Shown here one piece after another: positions 32,660 through 44,231 of a stretch of DNA of 64,000 nt. The first letter of the stretch is position 1; every line of letters begins with the position of its first letter. Position numbers and translations under genes: made by a program. Source of the DNA: Ixodes scapularis (taxonomy: Eukaryota; Arthropoda; Arachnida; Ixodida; Ixodidae); NCBI RefSeq assembly GCF_016920785.2, contig NW_024609857.1, forward strand, positions 8,947,618 through 9,011,617. The letters run 5' to 3'. The notes under the pieces are model-generated. The model searched no databases and was not told the DNA's origin. It saw only the letters and a list, made by a program, of their open reading frames with translations.

Positions 32660-35011
32660 AAATCTGTCCAACCTGAAGTGGTACCTAACATGCCCGCTGG
32701 AAAGGGTCAATTTTACAGCGCTGTAAGACTTAAATCTTTTCACTCGCCACCGAACTGCTGCCCCTTCCTTACCCCCTCCTCCCCCCCTCTCAGGCCCATA
32801 AAGCAAGCGGTGTGTAAATCCTTATTTTTCCTTCAAAGCTATAACAGCATTTTTTTTTTCAGTTTAGTAGATCACAATTAAAGGCTCTAAATAGGAAATA
32901 TTATTCGTAATACTTTCTATTTGGTTATCATGACGAAGGTACGAGCTGGGTGTGCCTACAATAGCGCCTAGACTTACAAAGTAGTAATATAATATTGGAC
33001 TTCAGTATCGAAGTCTTTTTACTTGTGTCGCAGTATTTTTGTATTAAAGCCAATAAAAGGACAAAGTTAACCTTTAGAAAACCGGCCCCCTCCCCCCTCC
33101 CCTTTGCATATTTCCACGAGTTGTCCAAATCTAGTTTTGCTGTTTTTACTCTAGACTAGTTAGGAAAAGAAGCGGCGGAGTGCCCGAAATGTGCTCTTAA
33201 ACTTCATCAGCGCTCATCGAGTACCTCCGGCGTTTAATTCTAGTAAACAAAAATATAACAAAATAACTTCATTTTTTGTTTTTTTAGTTATCTTCAAAAA
33301 TGAAAGTGCCTGGTGTCATTCTGCTAATTGCGGAGAACTCGTGCTCTCAGAAGTTTTTTTGGTTGTCCATACTAGACGTGTATCCTATTAAACCGCACGA
33401 AATTCTTCAATAATTCTTTTTTTATTACTCATGACACAATGTACTGATGCGCTCACAACGCTGCGTGGATCTTGAACGATGCTTGACGATAATTAATTGG
33501 CCGGCCGGAAACCACGCCTTACGAATGTAGAAAAAATCTCACGGTCAAGTGGAGCAGAGGACTTCTTTAAGCGAGGTTGCTTAGATTTATCGTTTATTTG
33601 AATAAAAGAAGTGAAATCGTATTATTATATTTCAAATCACTGCTGTTTTTTTTTTTTTTTTTTTTTTTTTGTAGTTTTGGTTTAAGTGATAAACTTACAG
33701 CGTAGCGTTCGCGGATCGACGCTTGCACACTGAGCGGAAGAATTGGCTCCTCAGCGGTTGGAGCTCTCAAGAGCTTTGCTTGGAAGTAGCGCCCCATATT
33801 TCCTAGGGTGCATACCGTCATGCATGGAGGTAGGAATAAGAGGAGGTGAAACACCGGCTCAGCCAGCCAAACAAAAAAATCCCAAGTGAAACCAGAAGTG
33901 AAGGTCGCGGTCGGTGGGAATGCACCCAAGGGTGCCCAAGTCTGTCCAGTAGCGTCTCAGGGTGTGCATGTCCGTCCAAAAGCCTATTTTGGTTTTGGTC
34001 ATCGTTGGGGGCATGTCCCTCCAAACCGGAAGTCTCCCCTAGCTTCACCTCTGGGAGCGTCATGTCACCTCCAGAAGCTTCTTACCTCAATGCCGTCATG
34101 CCACCACACGAGCATTTCAAACGCTTAAGCGGTGAAATGATCGCAAGAAAATAAAAGGTGTCACCCACAAACAGGAAGATGAACATATCAAAAAGTTACT
34201 GACCGTCCACGCTTCTGTGAGATCTAGAGCGTGTGCCACCGCAGGCCTTTCGTTTTTTGTTTTTTTTTTATGCGTGGGCATAGTGTCCTGGCACACGCGC
34301 TGGCCTTGGACTGGTTTGGAGCACGCGTATATGAAGTTCGCAACGTCGCCACGGTATGCCGCCACAGGCCCACTGGCTACAGAGCCGTGTATTGGGAGAG
34401 TTTGGCCAACAGGCGGAGCAAAGGCCGCCACCAGCGCCGAATATTCCCCCCGCGCTTAGAGCGTAAACTAAATTTGTGACACAGCGTCGACCAATCAGGA
34501 GACCGCGACGTCAGAATATTGCAAACGACATTCAAAGCGTGAAATAGAGGCGTTCAATCTCGGCCTCTCTGCTCCATCTCACAAATGTCGGCAGTGAAGA
34601 CAAAGGCACAGGCGCGTGAACCTAGCTCAGCAAAACGCTTTTGTTTGTACGTAAACTCGTGCATAGGAGCCACTTTCCAAAGCCACGCGCTCGTGCCCAT
34701 GCCTTTCTCTGCACTGCTGATGTTGGCTTGTTAGAACAGCGTCCTGTGACTGGCAGAAAGAAAACAGTGCAAAGGGTGGGGCGCGCGAGCGTCTGGAGAC
34801 GCGGTGTCCCGCTCGGCTCGTGCGCTGGCTTCCGCAGTGCTTTCTTTCACCGTCTCAGCTGAGACGCTGTTTCTAGCAAGTTGGCCCTGGTTTGGAGCGC
34901 ACGTTCGTTTATTCTACACTTGAATATTGGCGTGACGAAAACCTTGCACGCACAAAGTTTTCAGTCACTGAGAGTTACACCTTTTAACTCTAGCGACGCT
35001 AAAACGGCTTG
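32660..35011. other. Non-coding stretch, no gene recognised
   Basis: Contains T/A homopolymers (33648-33670) and a GC-rich zone at 34.2-34.9 kb. ORFs (for example 33846-34154 plus, 34117-34431 minus) overlap one another and show no domain. Nothing else supported. Confidence 0.4.
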
Positions 35012-35400
35012 AATGGACCTTTTCCGAGAAGCGTTCTGCGCACGCGCGAGCGCCCGATGCCAAGCGGTGGAAGTCGGCACGAAAAAATTGAGGAAATTTG
35101 GAATGAGGCTGTAAATCGATGAGTAGAACACGTAATTGCAGCATATATATAATTGTGTTACACAAAAAAAGAAAGTGGACGGAAAGAAAAACACGACGTT
35201 TGGGTGGACGCTATACGGATTTACTTCTTTAAAGTCGCGCTAGGCCTACCTCGTTGCGTTGGGCACGCGACGCTGCTCAGAGAGCGAAGCAACTGGTAAC
35301 GTAGCTCCCATTATCGATGGTAGCGCAGGTAGGTCACTTCCTTGATTTTTAGTTCGTGCAGCCACCGCCTGGTGCCGTCGGTATTTGGAAAAGGTCCATT
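35012..35400. mobile_element. 389-bp MITE, copy 1
   Basis: Begins AATGGACCTTTTCC and ends GGAAAAGGTCCATT, a 14-bp perfect inverted end. It matches 42412-42798 along its whole length, differing at about eight positions and one 2-bp indel, so both copies moved recently. ORFs across it (34961-35194) are shared between copies and are probably not coding. Superfamily unknown; no convincing target duplication. Confidence 0.8.
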
Positions 35401-35569
35401 AGTCGCGTCACAAATTTAGAGCTCACGACCACCGCTAGGGTCTGTTTCGCGGCCTGTGGTTGGCCCCGAGATGCTCGCCTATTCAAACCAATGTATGGCC
35501 AAACTCTCTCGATAAACGGCTCTGACTGGCTACGGAAACTGGCTAGGAAACACCTGCAAGCGACTACAG

Positions 35570-36455
35570 ATGGCGGCGGGGTGCATATTTCGAAAGGCTT
35601 GGTGATGGGACGCATAGCAACGGAGGCCGCACCGGATTGGCTGGTTATAGGGAACTACACCGTGACGTAACAACTTGCAACCGAAGATCGCCGTCGACGT
35701 CCTCCTTCGCCAATTTCGGCGCCGCGCAGTGGGGGACGGCAGGTGTATCACTGAGGCGCGTGTTTATGCAAACTGGTGCCGTGTCCGTGGAGAGCGGAGA
35801 AAGTTCACGGCAAAGTCGGGAAGATTTCACTTCTCACCACGACAAGCTCCAGCGAGCTACGGCGTCCAGCCCGTGACGTGTTCCGCGACGAAACCACTGG
35901 ATGCTACCAATCATATTCACGAGCGGGTGCGCGTAGGAGGTCCGGATGGCTTGCGTGCAGTCGGGAGTCACGGCGGGTCGAACGGCCGGACTCCCGGATG
36001 CAGCGCAACGCACAGAGCACCTGGACAGAGGGTCCCAGTCAAAGAGTCACATCGCTTCCCCCTCTTCGACTTACCACGGCTTGCCACGGCTCGCTCTCGT
36101 GTTCAAACTGAAAAACGGAGAGGGAGTCCAGCTTTTTTTGACGGAGCAGTGAAACGTTCACGGACCACGCCGCCAGTTTGCATACCCCTTTAACCCACCG
36201 CCCCCCCCCCCCTCACCCCGCTCAGAGCGCTTCGCAGCCACAGTCTGCCAATGGCTGTTTACAAAATATATTAACCCACCTTGAACCACCCGTACACGCC
36301 GCTTTGCAAAGCCCCCCCGGCGGCCCAAGTAGCCCCGCTGCACATCAACTGCTAACGTCACGGCATGACTCTCTATAACCAGCCAATCCCGTGCGGCCTC
36401 CGTTGCTATGCGTCCTATCGCCTAGCGTCTCGAAATATGCGGCCGGGGTGCAGGT
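35570..36455. repeat. Foldback element with ~100-bp arms
   Basis: 35570-35672 and 36352-36455 are inverted copies (GGACGCATAGCAACGGAGGC, GATTGGCTGGTTATAG, CCGTGACGT). The 680-bp middle is GC-rich, with a C run at 36200-36212 and overlapping ORFs on one strand (35675-36193) that I could not tie to a family. Parts recur at 8.85-9.45 kb inside the hAT-like composite. Confidence 0.6.
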
Positions 36456-36963
36456 GCGCACTTTGGACGCCCTCGGTAGCTCCTGCTCTCGGCTTTGGAG
36501 GCTTGTATACTCACCCGGGCTGTGGTTCCGTTCTTCGGCCTGCCACGCCGTTCTTGACGCGCAGCTCGTCTTGGCATGTCGCCTGGCCGTAGGCGCACGT
36601 TGTTGTCGCCCCTATTCGCACAACATGTATGCACAACAACGAAATGGCCCCGTCGTTTTCCGCGCATCGCGCGTACGTCCTTCGTGCACCCGCTAAGTGA
36701 CCTTATCTGCTTGCACCAGGGAGAAGAAGGGTTTCGGGAATGTTCACCCCGCGGGAAAATGCTGAGAGGTTGCATTCACCATGTTTTGTTATATATAACC
36801 GCTGCGCAAAATGCTACCGCATTCCTTCGAGAATCAACGTGGCAACAGCAGCGATTGCGGCCGATTTGTTTTTTTGTTTTTTTTTTTTTTCGTGAGGAGA
36901 GGTGCGGGGGCGTACACATATCAGCCGAACAAAAGGTTAGGGCGCCAACGAGCTGGTGGTGCT
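36456..36963. other. Non-coding stretch, no gene recognised
   Basis: Overlapping frames on both strands (36422-36775 minus, 36576-36974 plus) with no recognised domain, plus a T run at 36867-36890. Confidence 0.35.
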
Positions 36964-37182
36964 TAAACATTTAATCAAAAACCCGAAGACTGGGGCGAGA
37001 AGGGACGGACAAAACAAAAAGACTCAAACACTGCTGAAATTTATTCGACAACGAAAGGGCTTACATAGACATCAAATTCTACACAAAACACTAGAGACGA
37101 GAGAAAGATTCCAGCTCATGTTTGAGACTGTGTTTTTCCGTCCCTTCTCATCCCAGTCTCGGGGTTTTTAATCAAATGTTTA
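36964..37182. mobile_element. 219-bp inverted-repeat element
   Basis: Inverted ends of about 46 bp: TAAACATTTAATCAAAAACC at the left (36964) and its inverse, ending AAATGTTTA, at 37182. They share GAGAAGGGACGGA and CCGAAGACTGGG with small changes. The middle contains TGAAATTTATTCGACAACG. No ORF. Flanks are T-rich and a target duplication is not clear. Confidence 0.65.
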
Positions 37183-38139
37183 ACATATCAACCCCGCGAT
37201 TGGCCAAGCTCCCTCCGTAGATTGCAGCTATTGGCTCTCCCAAGTGCTTTGCGGAAAATCAGATGCACCAGATTTCTTATAGTCTACAGTTACAGTCACT
37301 TCGCTGCTAAAAAAAATAATCGAACGCAGCGAAGTTCTGTCCCAGGAGCAACACAACTACTTTTCTATGTTACTACGCCTACACCGCGTGTCAGAGGAAA
37401 CTACAGAAACTGATCCAACAAAAAAAAATGAAAAGAAAAACTCCTAATCAGGTTTGGCGAAAGGAGGCACTTCGTTTTACGAGCCCGGCTTATGATCTGG
37501 GCCTTTATGAAGGACCCCGATGAAACCGGGTTTCAGACACCTCCTTGGCGTCCGTCCCCGCGGGGGACGGCGACTAAAGACGCAGCTGGGGCCCAGCTCC
37601 TGGCAAGTCAACTCGGCTTTTCTTGTCATTCACCGGCTGAGGCCTTTCGTTTTGCTTCCGCGCGAGAGCGTTGATTGGTATTTGAAGAGCTTCGCCATCC
37701 TTGGTTCTATGTTTATGGCTCTTTTATACGCGAAGAGGACCGAAGACTCGTCTGCGTTTTTATTGCCCGCTCGTTCTGCTCCTGTAAGTTGGTTGGTTCC
37801 GTCCCGTATCCCTTACGCTTTATTTTTTTATGTATTTATTACCTATTTATTTTTTTAAACTTTTATGCATACTTCATTCTCATATGAGGTCACTGCAGGA
37901 GTTGAAAATACAAATACATTAATAAAATAATGCAGATAAACACGATGTCCTTGAAATTGGTTCACTGAAAATGGCATGCATTAAGAGAAAGAAAGATTGT
38001 CAATCGCGCTAATAATAACAACACTATGCTCTATTTCACCTTATAATGTACCACAGTAAAGGCTACGAGCGCGAGCTCCTTGCTCTAGGGCACGTTTTGG
38101 CGGCACAAACTGCCAACACTATGAGCTCCCACTCCTATA
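37183..38139. other. Non-coding stretch, no gene recognised
   Basis: No family-like ORF, RNA gene or paired repeat recognised. Confidence 0.4.
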
Positions 38140-38810
38140 GCCCTCACAGCGCTACAACATAAGATGACACGAAGTACAAACAGAATACATATCTGTACAT
38201 TAATTTTATTCCAGTCCTCAATAGTTTTCGGTAAAACGAATTTTCAAAACAATTTAGATGACACTGAAATGGAACAACATCGTCTGGTGCGAGTAGTATA
38301 TTAGAAATTGAAATGTATTTTGTTCGTTCAATGCCGCAGTCTTCGTTGACAATTCTGTGGGACATTTTGAGTTGATCTAGCGTTCGCCTCCAACAGTGTG
38401 GTTCAAGCTCAAGAAATCACAAAGCGGACGAAAAAGATAAATTGCGGTCATACCTATTACAATCAAATCTTACAGCCTTAGCCTGCAAAGATTCAAGTAA
38501 ATTGAGATAGTTCTTTCTTTTTTTTTAATAAGGGTTTTATACAACACATCCATACCCTAGAATGGGCCTAACAAGGGTTTTGTAAGCGGTTACTTTGACT
38601 TCCCCGGTGGAGCATTTGAGAGTGCGCTTGACATATCCCAACTTCTTAAGGGCTCGGGAGCGGATAAAGTCAACATGTTTATCCCATCTAAGATTGGGCG
38701 TAAAGAAAACACCTAAGTATATAAACTCGCTAACTTCGTTTAAAAGTACATTATCAATTACTTTTTGTTTTACATTTTGTTTTTCTTTTGAAGGAAGAAT
38801 TGCCAATTCC
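38140..38810 (-). pseudogene. Non-LTR retrotransposon 3' fragment (RT thumb)
   Basis: The minus frame 38537-38806 encodes FIYLGVFFTPNLRWDKHVDF, ALKKLGYVKRTLK and AYKTLVRPILGYGC, the conserved post-catalytic part of CR1/Jockey-group RTs. Beyond a stop and shift the tail continues at 38144-38365 (CGIERTKYISISN). No catalytic motif remains, as the copy is truncated on its 5' side next to the inverted repeat at 38816-39014. It has no partner fragment in the window. Confidence 0.7.
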
Positions 38811-38815
38811 TATGC

Positions 38816-39014
38816 GGAGCGCCACGCTCTGGCTGGAATGATTAGAGTGTAAAGGCAAAGCTAACTGCCTCTGTCTCTACTCAGTGTTGGAACGGGTTTA
38901 AACGCGGGCGCCAAACGCCAAACGCCTGCACAGAACGGTCGAATGCTAATCATCGAATGTTCGAATGATTCTAATCATTCCAGCCAGAGCTCGGCTACGC
39001 TCTGGCGCCCCGGA
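38816..39014. repeat. Short inverted-repeat element
   Basis: A perfect 21-bp inverted repeat, 38826-38846 against 38970-38990 (core CTCTGGCTGGAATGATTAG), with partial extension outward to GGAGCGCCACG and CTCTGGCGCCCC. About 200 bp, non-coding. It directly abuts the truncated non-LTR fragment. Confidence 0.55.
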
Positions 39015-39559
39015 GCGCTATTCTCTCTTTCTTTATCTTAGTTTCTACAAGTATATAAACGCTTTCGAGCGCGATCCAAATCACAGCCACCTTTTTTGAC
39101 GTTGAAGTTTTTCGCAGGCAAGCTGAGTCACTGAAATTGGCAGCAAACAAACCCTCACAAATTCGTAACAGGGGCCGTGAAATGAATTTTGGGCTGGCAT
39201 AAATTCATTTAGACTGGCATTTTACTAATAGAATATTGTTAAGTGGACCGAAAGAAAGAAGGCACAAAGTAAAAAAGAAAAAAAAAACACCTGCCTTTCG
39301 GTACGAAAATTTGAAAACATAGAGGACTAGAAATACTTTACTAGAGGAATACAGGCAGCGGTACCGACTTCGCATTCGCGACCCAAACAACCGCACCTCA
39401 TTCCGAGGCGTCCCCTGGTCACGTGCCCTGGCGGCGAGAGGAGGCGGGTGGGGGACAGAAGCGCGTCGCCAAATAAACCACTCCACCAGGGTTGGTTTAC
39501 GGCGCTGCCGTCGTTTTGTCTAAAGAAAACGACGTCACGTGACCGCAACACCAATTCTG
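39015..39559. other. Non-coding stretch, no gene recognised
   Basis: Overlapping minus-strand frames (39205-39486, 39327-39644) lack a recognised domain. A small inverted motif, CGTCGTTTT/AAAACGACG, lies at about 39509-39534. Confidence 0.35.
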
Positions 39560-39585
39560 TTTCCCCGCTAAATTTAGCGGGGAAA
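39560..39585. repeat. Perfect 26-bp palindrome
   Basis: TTTCCCCGCTAAA followed directly by its inverse. In DNA it could extrude as a cruciform; no function can be assigned. Confidence 0.7.
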
Positions 39586-39716
39586 CTGTGACGTCCCATG
39601 ATGCGAAGCGCGCAGTTACGCCGACGTAATTGACGAGATCTCATGAAATTTAGAAGTTCGACTACCTGAGGATCTTCTGACTTCCAACCGAAAGCTCGCG
39701 GTTATACGAAGCCTTC

Positions 39717-39825
39717 TCCGCAATAAGCCTCCGTCAGATTGCGGGCACCTCGGCCGAGATTCGAACCCGCCCCCTGGGGATTCATAGGCCGGCGCTTTGC
39801 CTCGGAGCCAGCGAGACGGCTTCAG
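39717..39825 (-). repeat. tRNA-derived SINE (family 1, copy 2, truncated)
   Basis: Reverse complement of the head of the 1885-2112 SINE: the B box region (39758-39768) reads GGTTCGAATCT on minus, and the A-box side reads TGGCTCCGAGGCAAAGC (minus, about 39795-39811). The match ends after GACGGAGGCTTATTGCGG, so the body is missing. Confidence 0.75.
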
Positions 39826-40064
39826 TAACTCCGGAGAAGGTCAGCAATGGCGGCTGCACTGGCGCGCGCGCAAAACGTCTATATCCGATCATTTAATTTG
39901 AAACAAACACCATAGTTATTCATACCCTTAAAAATCGGAACGCCACGTGAGCGATCGCGTAGATCGCGTGCAGACGCCATATACACCAACACGCGGCCAT
40001 TACGTCCCGTCGTTGCGGTGGCGCTGTTGTCGCCACTGCGCATGCGCAGACGCCTCACTTCTCC

Positions 40065-40100
40065 CTTTTCTGTTTTCTGCTCAAGCAGAAAACAGAAAAG
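40065..40100. repeat. 17-bp perfect hairpin
   Basis: Arms CTTTTCTGTTTTCTGCT (40065-40081) and AGCAGAAAACAGAAAAG (40084-40100) around a 2-nt loop. Located in a 250-bp non-coding spacer just left of the hAT-like MITE. Confidence 0.65.
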
Positions 40101-40214
40101 CGCCGCAGAACAGGAACGCCGGCTCGTTTGTAAACATTGCGTTGACCTATAAACGCTTAAAACGCTCGCTATTTTACATTGTAACACACCAAAAAGATGC
40201 ATCTATGCAATGGA

Positions 40215-40243
40215 CAGTGGCGTACCAACTTGTTTTTGAGAGT

Positions 40244-40274
<31 letters not shown>

Positions 40275-40470
40275 GCAAACCAGACCTCCCCCAGGGCTGG
40301 GGTACAGTGCCCTTGGGCGCCGCCGGCCAGAGTTTACCCTGCCCAGCGGCGGCTGTCTCGGGGGGGTCAAATCACATGCCTTGCCCCCCCCACTCTGAGA
40401 AGTGTGTGTGTGTGTGTGAGGGGGGGGGGGGGCAAGGAGCCCCCTTGGTCCCCCGGTTGGTACGCCCACG
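40215..40470. mobile_element. hAT-like MITE, short copy
   Basis: Begins CAGTGGCGTACCAAC and ends GTTGGTACGCCCACG. Candidate 8-bp flanks GCAATGGA and GCAATAAA match in six positions. Inside are GT and G runs (40242-40276, 40401-40432) and GCCCTTGGGCGCC, also seen at 8760-8790. This is the intact small form of the family whose ends bound 8626-12723. No transposase; the Gly/Cys-rich ORFs across it come from the G runs. Confidence 0.65.
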
Positions 40471-42224
40471 GCAATAAATCTCAATTTACTCAACATGATT
40501 GCCGCGTCTAGAACTCGGGGTCAACAAGCCCCGAACGCAAGCTCGAGAAAGCACGAAACGCGAGTTTGCACCCCGAGCTAAGTGTATACTGAATAATGAA
40601 CGACTCGGCAACTCTTTTCGCCCGGCAACTTCTCGGAGCGGGTGTTCCACTAGCAACTCCCGCGGTGTCCGGAAATACGTTTGGAAGGAGTAGCTAGAGC
40701 CGGAAAAGAAGAGTCTCGTTAATCTACGCAATCCGGCACAAAAGAAAACGAACAGAAGCACCTCCTCTTTTCGATTGGGAACATCAAATGCGGAAAACCT
40801 TCTGGCGAACGTGCGATCCGCCGGATCCAATCGAGAGCAGCGCCCAACGTTGCATCACCACAGCAGCATGTCGTCCTTGTGCGTTCGCTATCAACGGCTG
40901 AATCCACCGTGCGCAGAAAGAAAAAATGTGTAGGATCATGTGGTATTCACTGTACGTGATTGGTTTATCCTGGGATAGGAAACGCACAAAAGCGACGAGC
41001 GCCATGACAATGCACTTTTGGCGCTGCATCATTGGTTCCGTCTAATCGGAATGTCGGCTGCAAACATTTTTTTTAGGCCATGAGGATTTTTTTTTTAAAC
41101 TTCCTGGCTTTACGAAGTGTGTTCATAACGTTGTTTGACCCAAATGTTTCAAGACTTTTCTTTTGCGTCTTGATTACAAGGTGTTGTACTGTCCGAAAAG
41201 TATATTTCATTAAATATTTATGCTTCTACCTGTAGCAGTATTAAATGGTAAGACCATAAGGGATCACCAGACTGAGAGGAACCCTAAAATCCCTCGAATA
41301 AGCGCAAAAAGACAAAAACGAGAAATAACCCGATTTTAAGCTTATGCGACAAAAGTAACCGATAGAGCGTCGTATGTCTACCGTGTCGATATGAAATTTA
41401 TCGAAAAAAATATTTTTGAAAGTAGCGCCAAGCTTCAGAAAGAAAATTTATACGACATTGGTAGGGTCAAACTTACGAGAATTTTATTTAAGATTGTTAA
41501 AAGTGACTTCCCCCAGCGAGCGGGGAAGTGAAATAATGCTTCCATACCGTAGCGACGAAAAATACAATATGGGATGTAACAAAGACAAGCCTATTATAAT
41601 ATGACCCGCGCCGAGAATCTTTCAATCTGTTCCAGATGAGCGGCAACGTGCAACGGTGCATAGAAACACGACAGCATAACTTTCTCTTTTGCCTCGAGGA
41701 AGTCCGCGGGCCTTTAGAAGATTTCTCGAATGAAAGAATCTTGTCATCACGGAGGGAAGGAATTTGTGAGAGAGACCGAAACCGTCCCTCTCTCTCCCCC
41801 GCCTTTCCTCTTGGGGGGGGGGGGGGGGGAATGAACTACAATAATCTAATTTTAACATCAGACGTTGAAAAACACAAGATTTCAAAAGATGTCAATATTT
41901 TTCAATTTAATGCGCGTTTCTGCGAAACAAGGAGGATGATGTTTTTGCTCTTTTAGAAAAGTGCGCTAATATGTTGATGACATTTTTTTTTTCAAAAACA
42001 TGGTACTATGATGACCAGCATGTATTACCTTTATGTGAATATGCATACCTTTGTCTAAATTGACGAGGAGCAACATGATACTTAGCAAAAACTAGATGGC
42101 CCAACAGAGATAACTGAAAACTAGGCTTTTTTAAGCTTACTAAATGGCAGTCGGATATTTTCCGTTGCTTATCCTTTGCCATCAGCATATGTTAAAAAAA
42201 ATGTTCTGTCCTGCTTGGATATTT
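40471..42224. other. Non-coding stretch, no gene recognised
   Basis: ORFs (for example 40486-40830 minus) show no family motif. A G run lies at about 41814-41830. Between 41.9 and 42.2 kb the sequence is AT-rich. Confidence 0.4.
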
Positions 42225-42918
42225 ATTTGAAATAGGCATCAGCAAAGAAGTTTTCTGTTGTTATTGGTGGCGATTTTAACATTAATATGATCGAGCGTTC
42301 CTACACCATGACACAGTTTAGCAACATTCTGAGCTCTTTCGGGTTTGAGAAAGTAATTTTGTCATCTACGAGAATTACCAAGCTGAAAGTATGCTAGATC
42401 TTTTTTGTTACAATGGACCTTTTCCGAGAAGCGTTCTGCGCACGCGCGAGCGCCCGATGCCAAGCGGTGGAAGTCGGCACGAAAAAATCGAGGAAATTCG
42501 GAATGAGGCTGTAAATCGACGAGTAGAACACGTAATTGCAGCATATATATAATTGTGTTACACAAAAAAAGAAAGTGGACGGAAAGAAAAACACGACGTT
42601 TGGGTGGACGCTACGGATTTCCTTCTTTAAAGTCGCGCTAGGCCTACCTCGTTGCGTTGGGCACGCGACGCTGCTCAGAGTGCGAAGCAACTGGTAACGT
42701 AGCTCCCATTATCGATGGTAGCGCAGGTAGGTCACTTCCTTGATTTTTAGTTCGTGCAGCCACCGCCTGGTGCCGTCGGTATTTGGAAAAGGTCCATTAT
42801 GAGCCAAAGACTGACTGCAGCTTGTGTTATCAGTCATGATATCAGCAACCGTGTCCTCATTTTCATGGCTCTTCGTTGGGATTTAGAAACTAAAGCAAAA
42901 TCAACCGTTTATATATAT
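42225..42918 (+). pseudogene. Non-LTR endonuclease fragment, split by a MITE
   Basis: The plus frame from about 42255 encodes VVIGGDFNIN, the GDFN motif of AP-type endonucleases of non-LTR elements, followed by LSSFGFEKVILSSTRITK. It is cut at 42411 by the MITE (42412-42798). It seems to resume at 42799 with VISHDISNRVLIFMALRWDL, where the conserved SDH is changed to SHD. It ends at the gypsy LTR (42919). Truncated on both sides. Confidence 0.6.
42412..42798. mobile_element. 387-bp MITE, copy 2
   Basis: Near-identical copy of 35012-35400 with the same 14-bp inverted ends (AATGGACCTTTTCC and inverse). It interrupts the endonuclease fragment, so it is younger than that retroelement. Confidence 0.8.
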
Positions 42919-43105
42919 TGTAGCGGAGACGCTGAGTGCGGGGTGAACAAAAAACATAAAAGAGAAGCAACCGCCACGCGACGAAGGGAACGCTCGTCGT
43001 GCTCGTGCGTGTGCGCGAGGCAGTTGGAAGCCAACCACCGAAGATGTCTGACCTCTCTGTGCGGTGATTAAACCAGTTAAAAAAGGAAAGCAGTAATTTT
43101 AACAC
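42919..43105 (+). repeat. 5' LTR of Ty3/gypsy element
   Basis: 187 bp starting TGTAGCGGAGACGCTGA and ending TTAACAC. It differs from the 3' LTR (47451-47637) at 6 of 187 positions by eye, about 97% identity. The flanks TATAT (42914-42918) and TATAT (47638-47642) fit a 5-bp target duplication, but in a TA-rich site. No TATA box or polyadenylation signal could be fixed with confidence. Confidence 0.9.
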
Positions 43106-43123
43106 TGGCATCAGAAGTGGGAT
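43106..43123 (+). other. Primer-binding site of the gypsy element
   Basis: TGGCATCAGAAGTGGGAT lies directly after the LTR and begins with the expected TGG, complementary to a tRNA CCA end. The priming tRNA was not identified. Confidence 0.65.
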
Positions 43124-43151
43124 CCGTTCGGGCCGACGCCTTCCCCAGGCA

Positions 43152-44231
43152 ATGGAACCTCCTACCAGTCCCGAAGGGAACCACACCGCAACTACCGGCG
43201 CCGAAAATCTCGCTTCTTCAGACCCGACAGCGTCCGAACCCATGGCCCTCTTCAAAAGCTGGCTCCAACAAGCCGAAGCGTCCTACGCTCGACGAGAGAG
43301 CCTGCTTCTCTAAACTATGACATCATCCATTCAGGACTTCACTGCCTCCATGACAGAACGTTTTCAACGCTTGGAGTCTCGATTCCCTGAACTCGAGGAG
43401 CAGCGCACCGCAAGCCCCCCGGTTCAGAGCGCTACCCAACTTTCAACCCTGCGTCTCAAGCCATCGACATTTGACGGTACCGTTCCTTGGGCGCCTTACG
43501 TATCCCAGTTCAACCTCATTGCTGACGCTAACCAATGGTCTCCGGCTCAAAAGGCACAAGCCTTGGCCGCCCATCTAACCGGACCAGCTTTGACAGTACT
43601 ACACTACCTTCCACCCGACACCCGCCATTCCTACGAAGCCTTGGTCGCGGCACTGAACGAGCGCTACGGGGAAGGACCCCTCCGCTTTCTTCATCACGCC
43701 CAACTTCGCAACCGTCGTCAGTCTGCAACCGAGACAGTTTCTCAAGTCGCCGACGACATCGAGCGCCTCACCCATCTTGCATTTCCTGGTTGCCCACAAG
43801 GCACAATTGACGCTGTGGCAACCATGGCGTTCTTTGACGCCATCTCATCCTTTGAGGTGCAGGATGCGGTTCGCCCAGCACGCCCCGAGACTCTCCAAGC
43901 AGCACACACGGGCGCGCTGGAGATAGAAGCTGCTCGACAAGCATCACGATCTACGGTTCTGAGGCCTCCTACGCAGCCGCAAGCCCCGACAACAGCAACA
44001 CATGCGCCTCCAGCCCCAGTTTGCTGGAACTGCCATCAGCAGGGCCACACGCGGGCACAATGTCCCACGTATCACCCTAGCAGCCGGAACCCAACAGCAA
44101 CATCGCCGCGGATAATCACATCAACGCGTGTCCTGACAGCACCACTTACATCTATCTACCTTCAGTTCAGGGCGTCGTCGACGGAGTTTCGGTACGCGCA
44201 CTTGTTGATACCGGAGCTACAACCTCGGTAA
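43152..44231 (+). pseudogene. gag: gag of Ty3/gypsy element
   Basis: Structural protein of the element, 304 codons open from ATG 43317. An in-frame ATG lies upstream at 43152, but a TAA at 43311-43313 separates the two. The intended start was probably 43152 and the stop a later mutation. The middle holds the capsid-like segment FDGTVPWAPYVSQF and YGEGPLRFLHHAQLRNRRQ. Near the C-terminus there is one zinc knuckle, CWNCHQQGHTRAQC (CX2CX4HX4C), the nucleic-acid-binding part. The pol frame overlaps gag by about 150 nt from 44081, one base back, so a -1 frameshift would be needed to read pol. Confidence 0.85.

Noticed and set aside
35645..36193. 172-codon ORF and overlaps as a GC-rich exon
   Set aside because: No recognisable domain, overlapping frames on both strands, and located inside a foldback element.
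40197..40511. Cys/Val/Gly-rich ORFs
   Set aside because: Translations of GT and G runs in the MITE.
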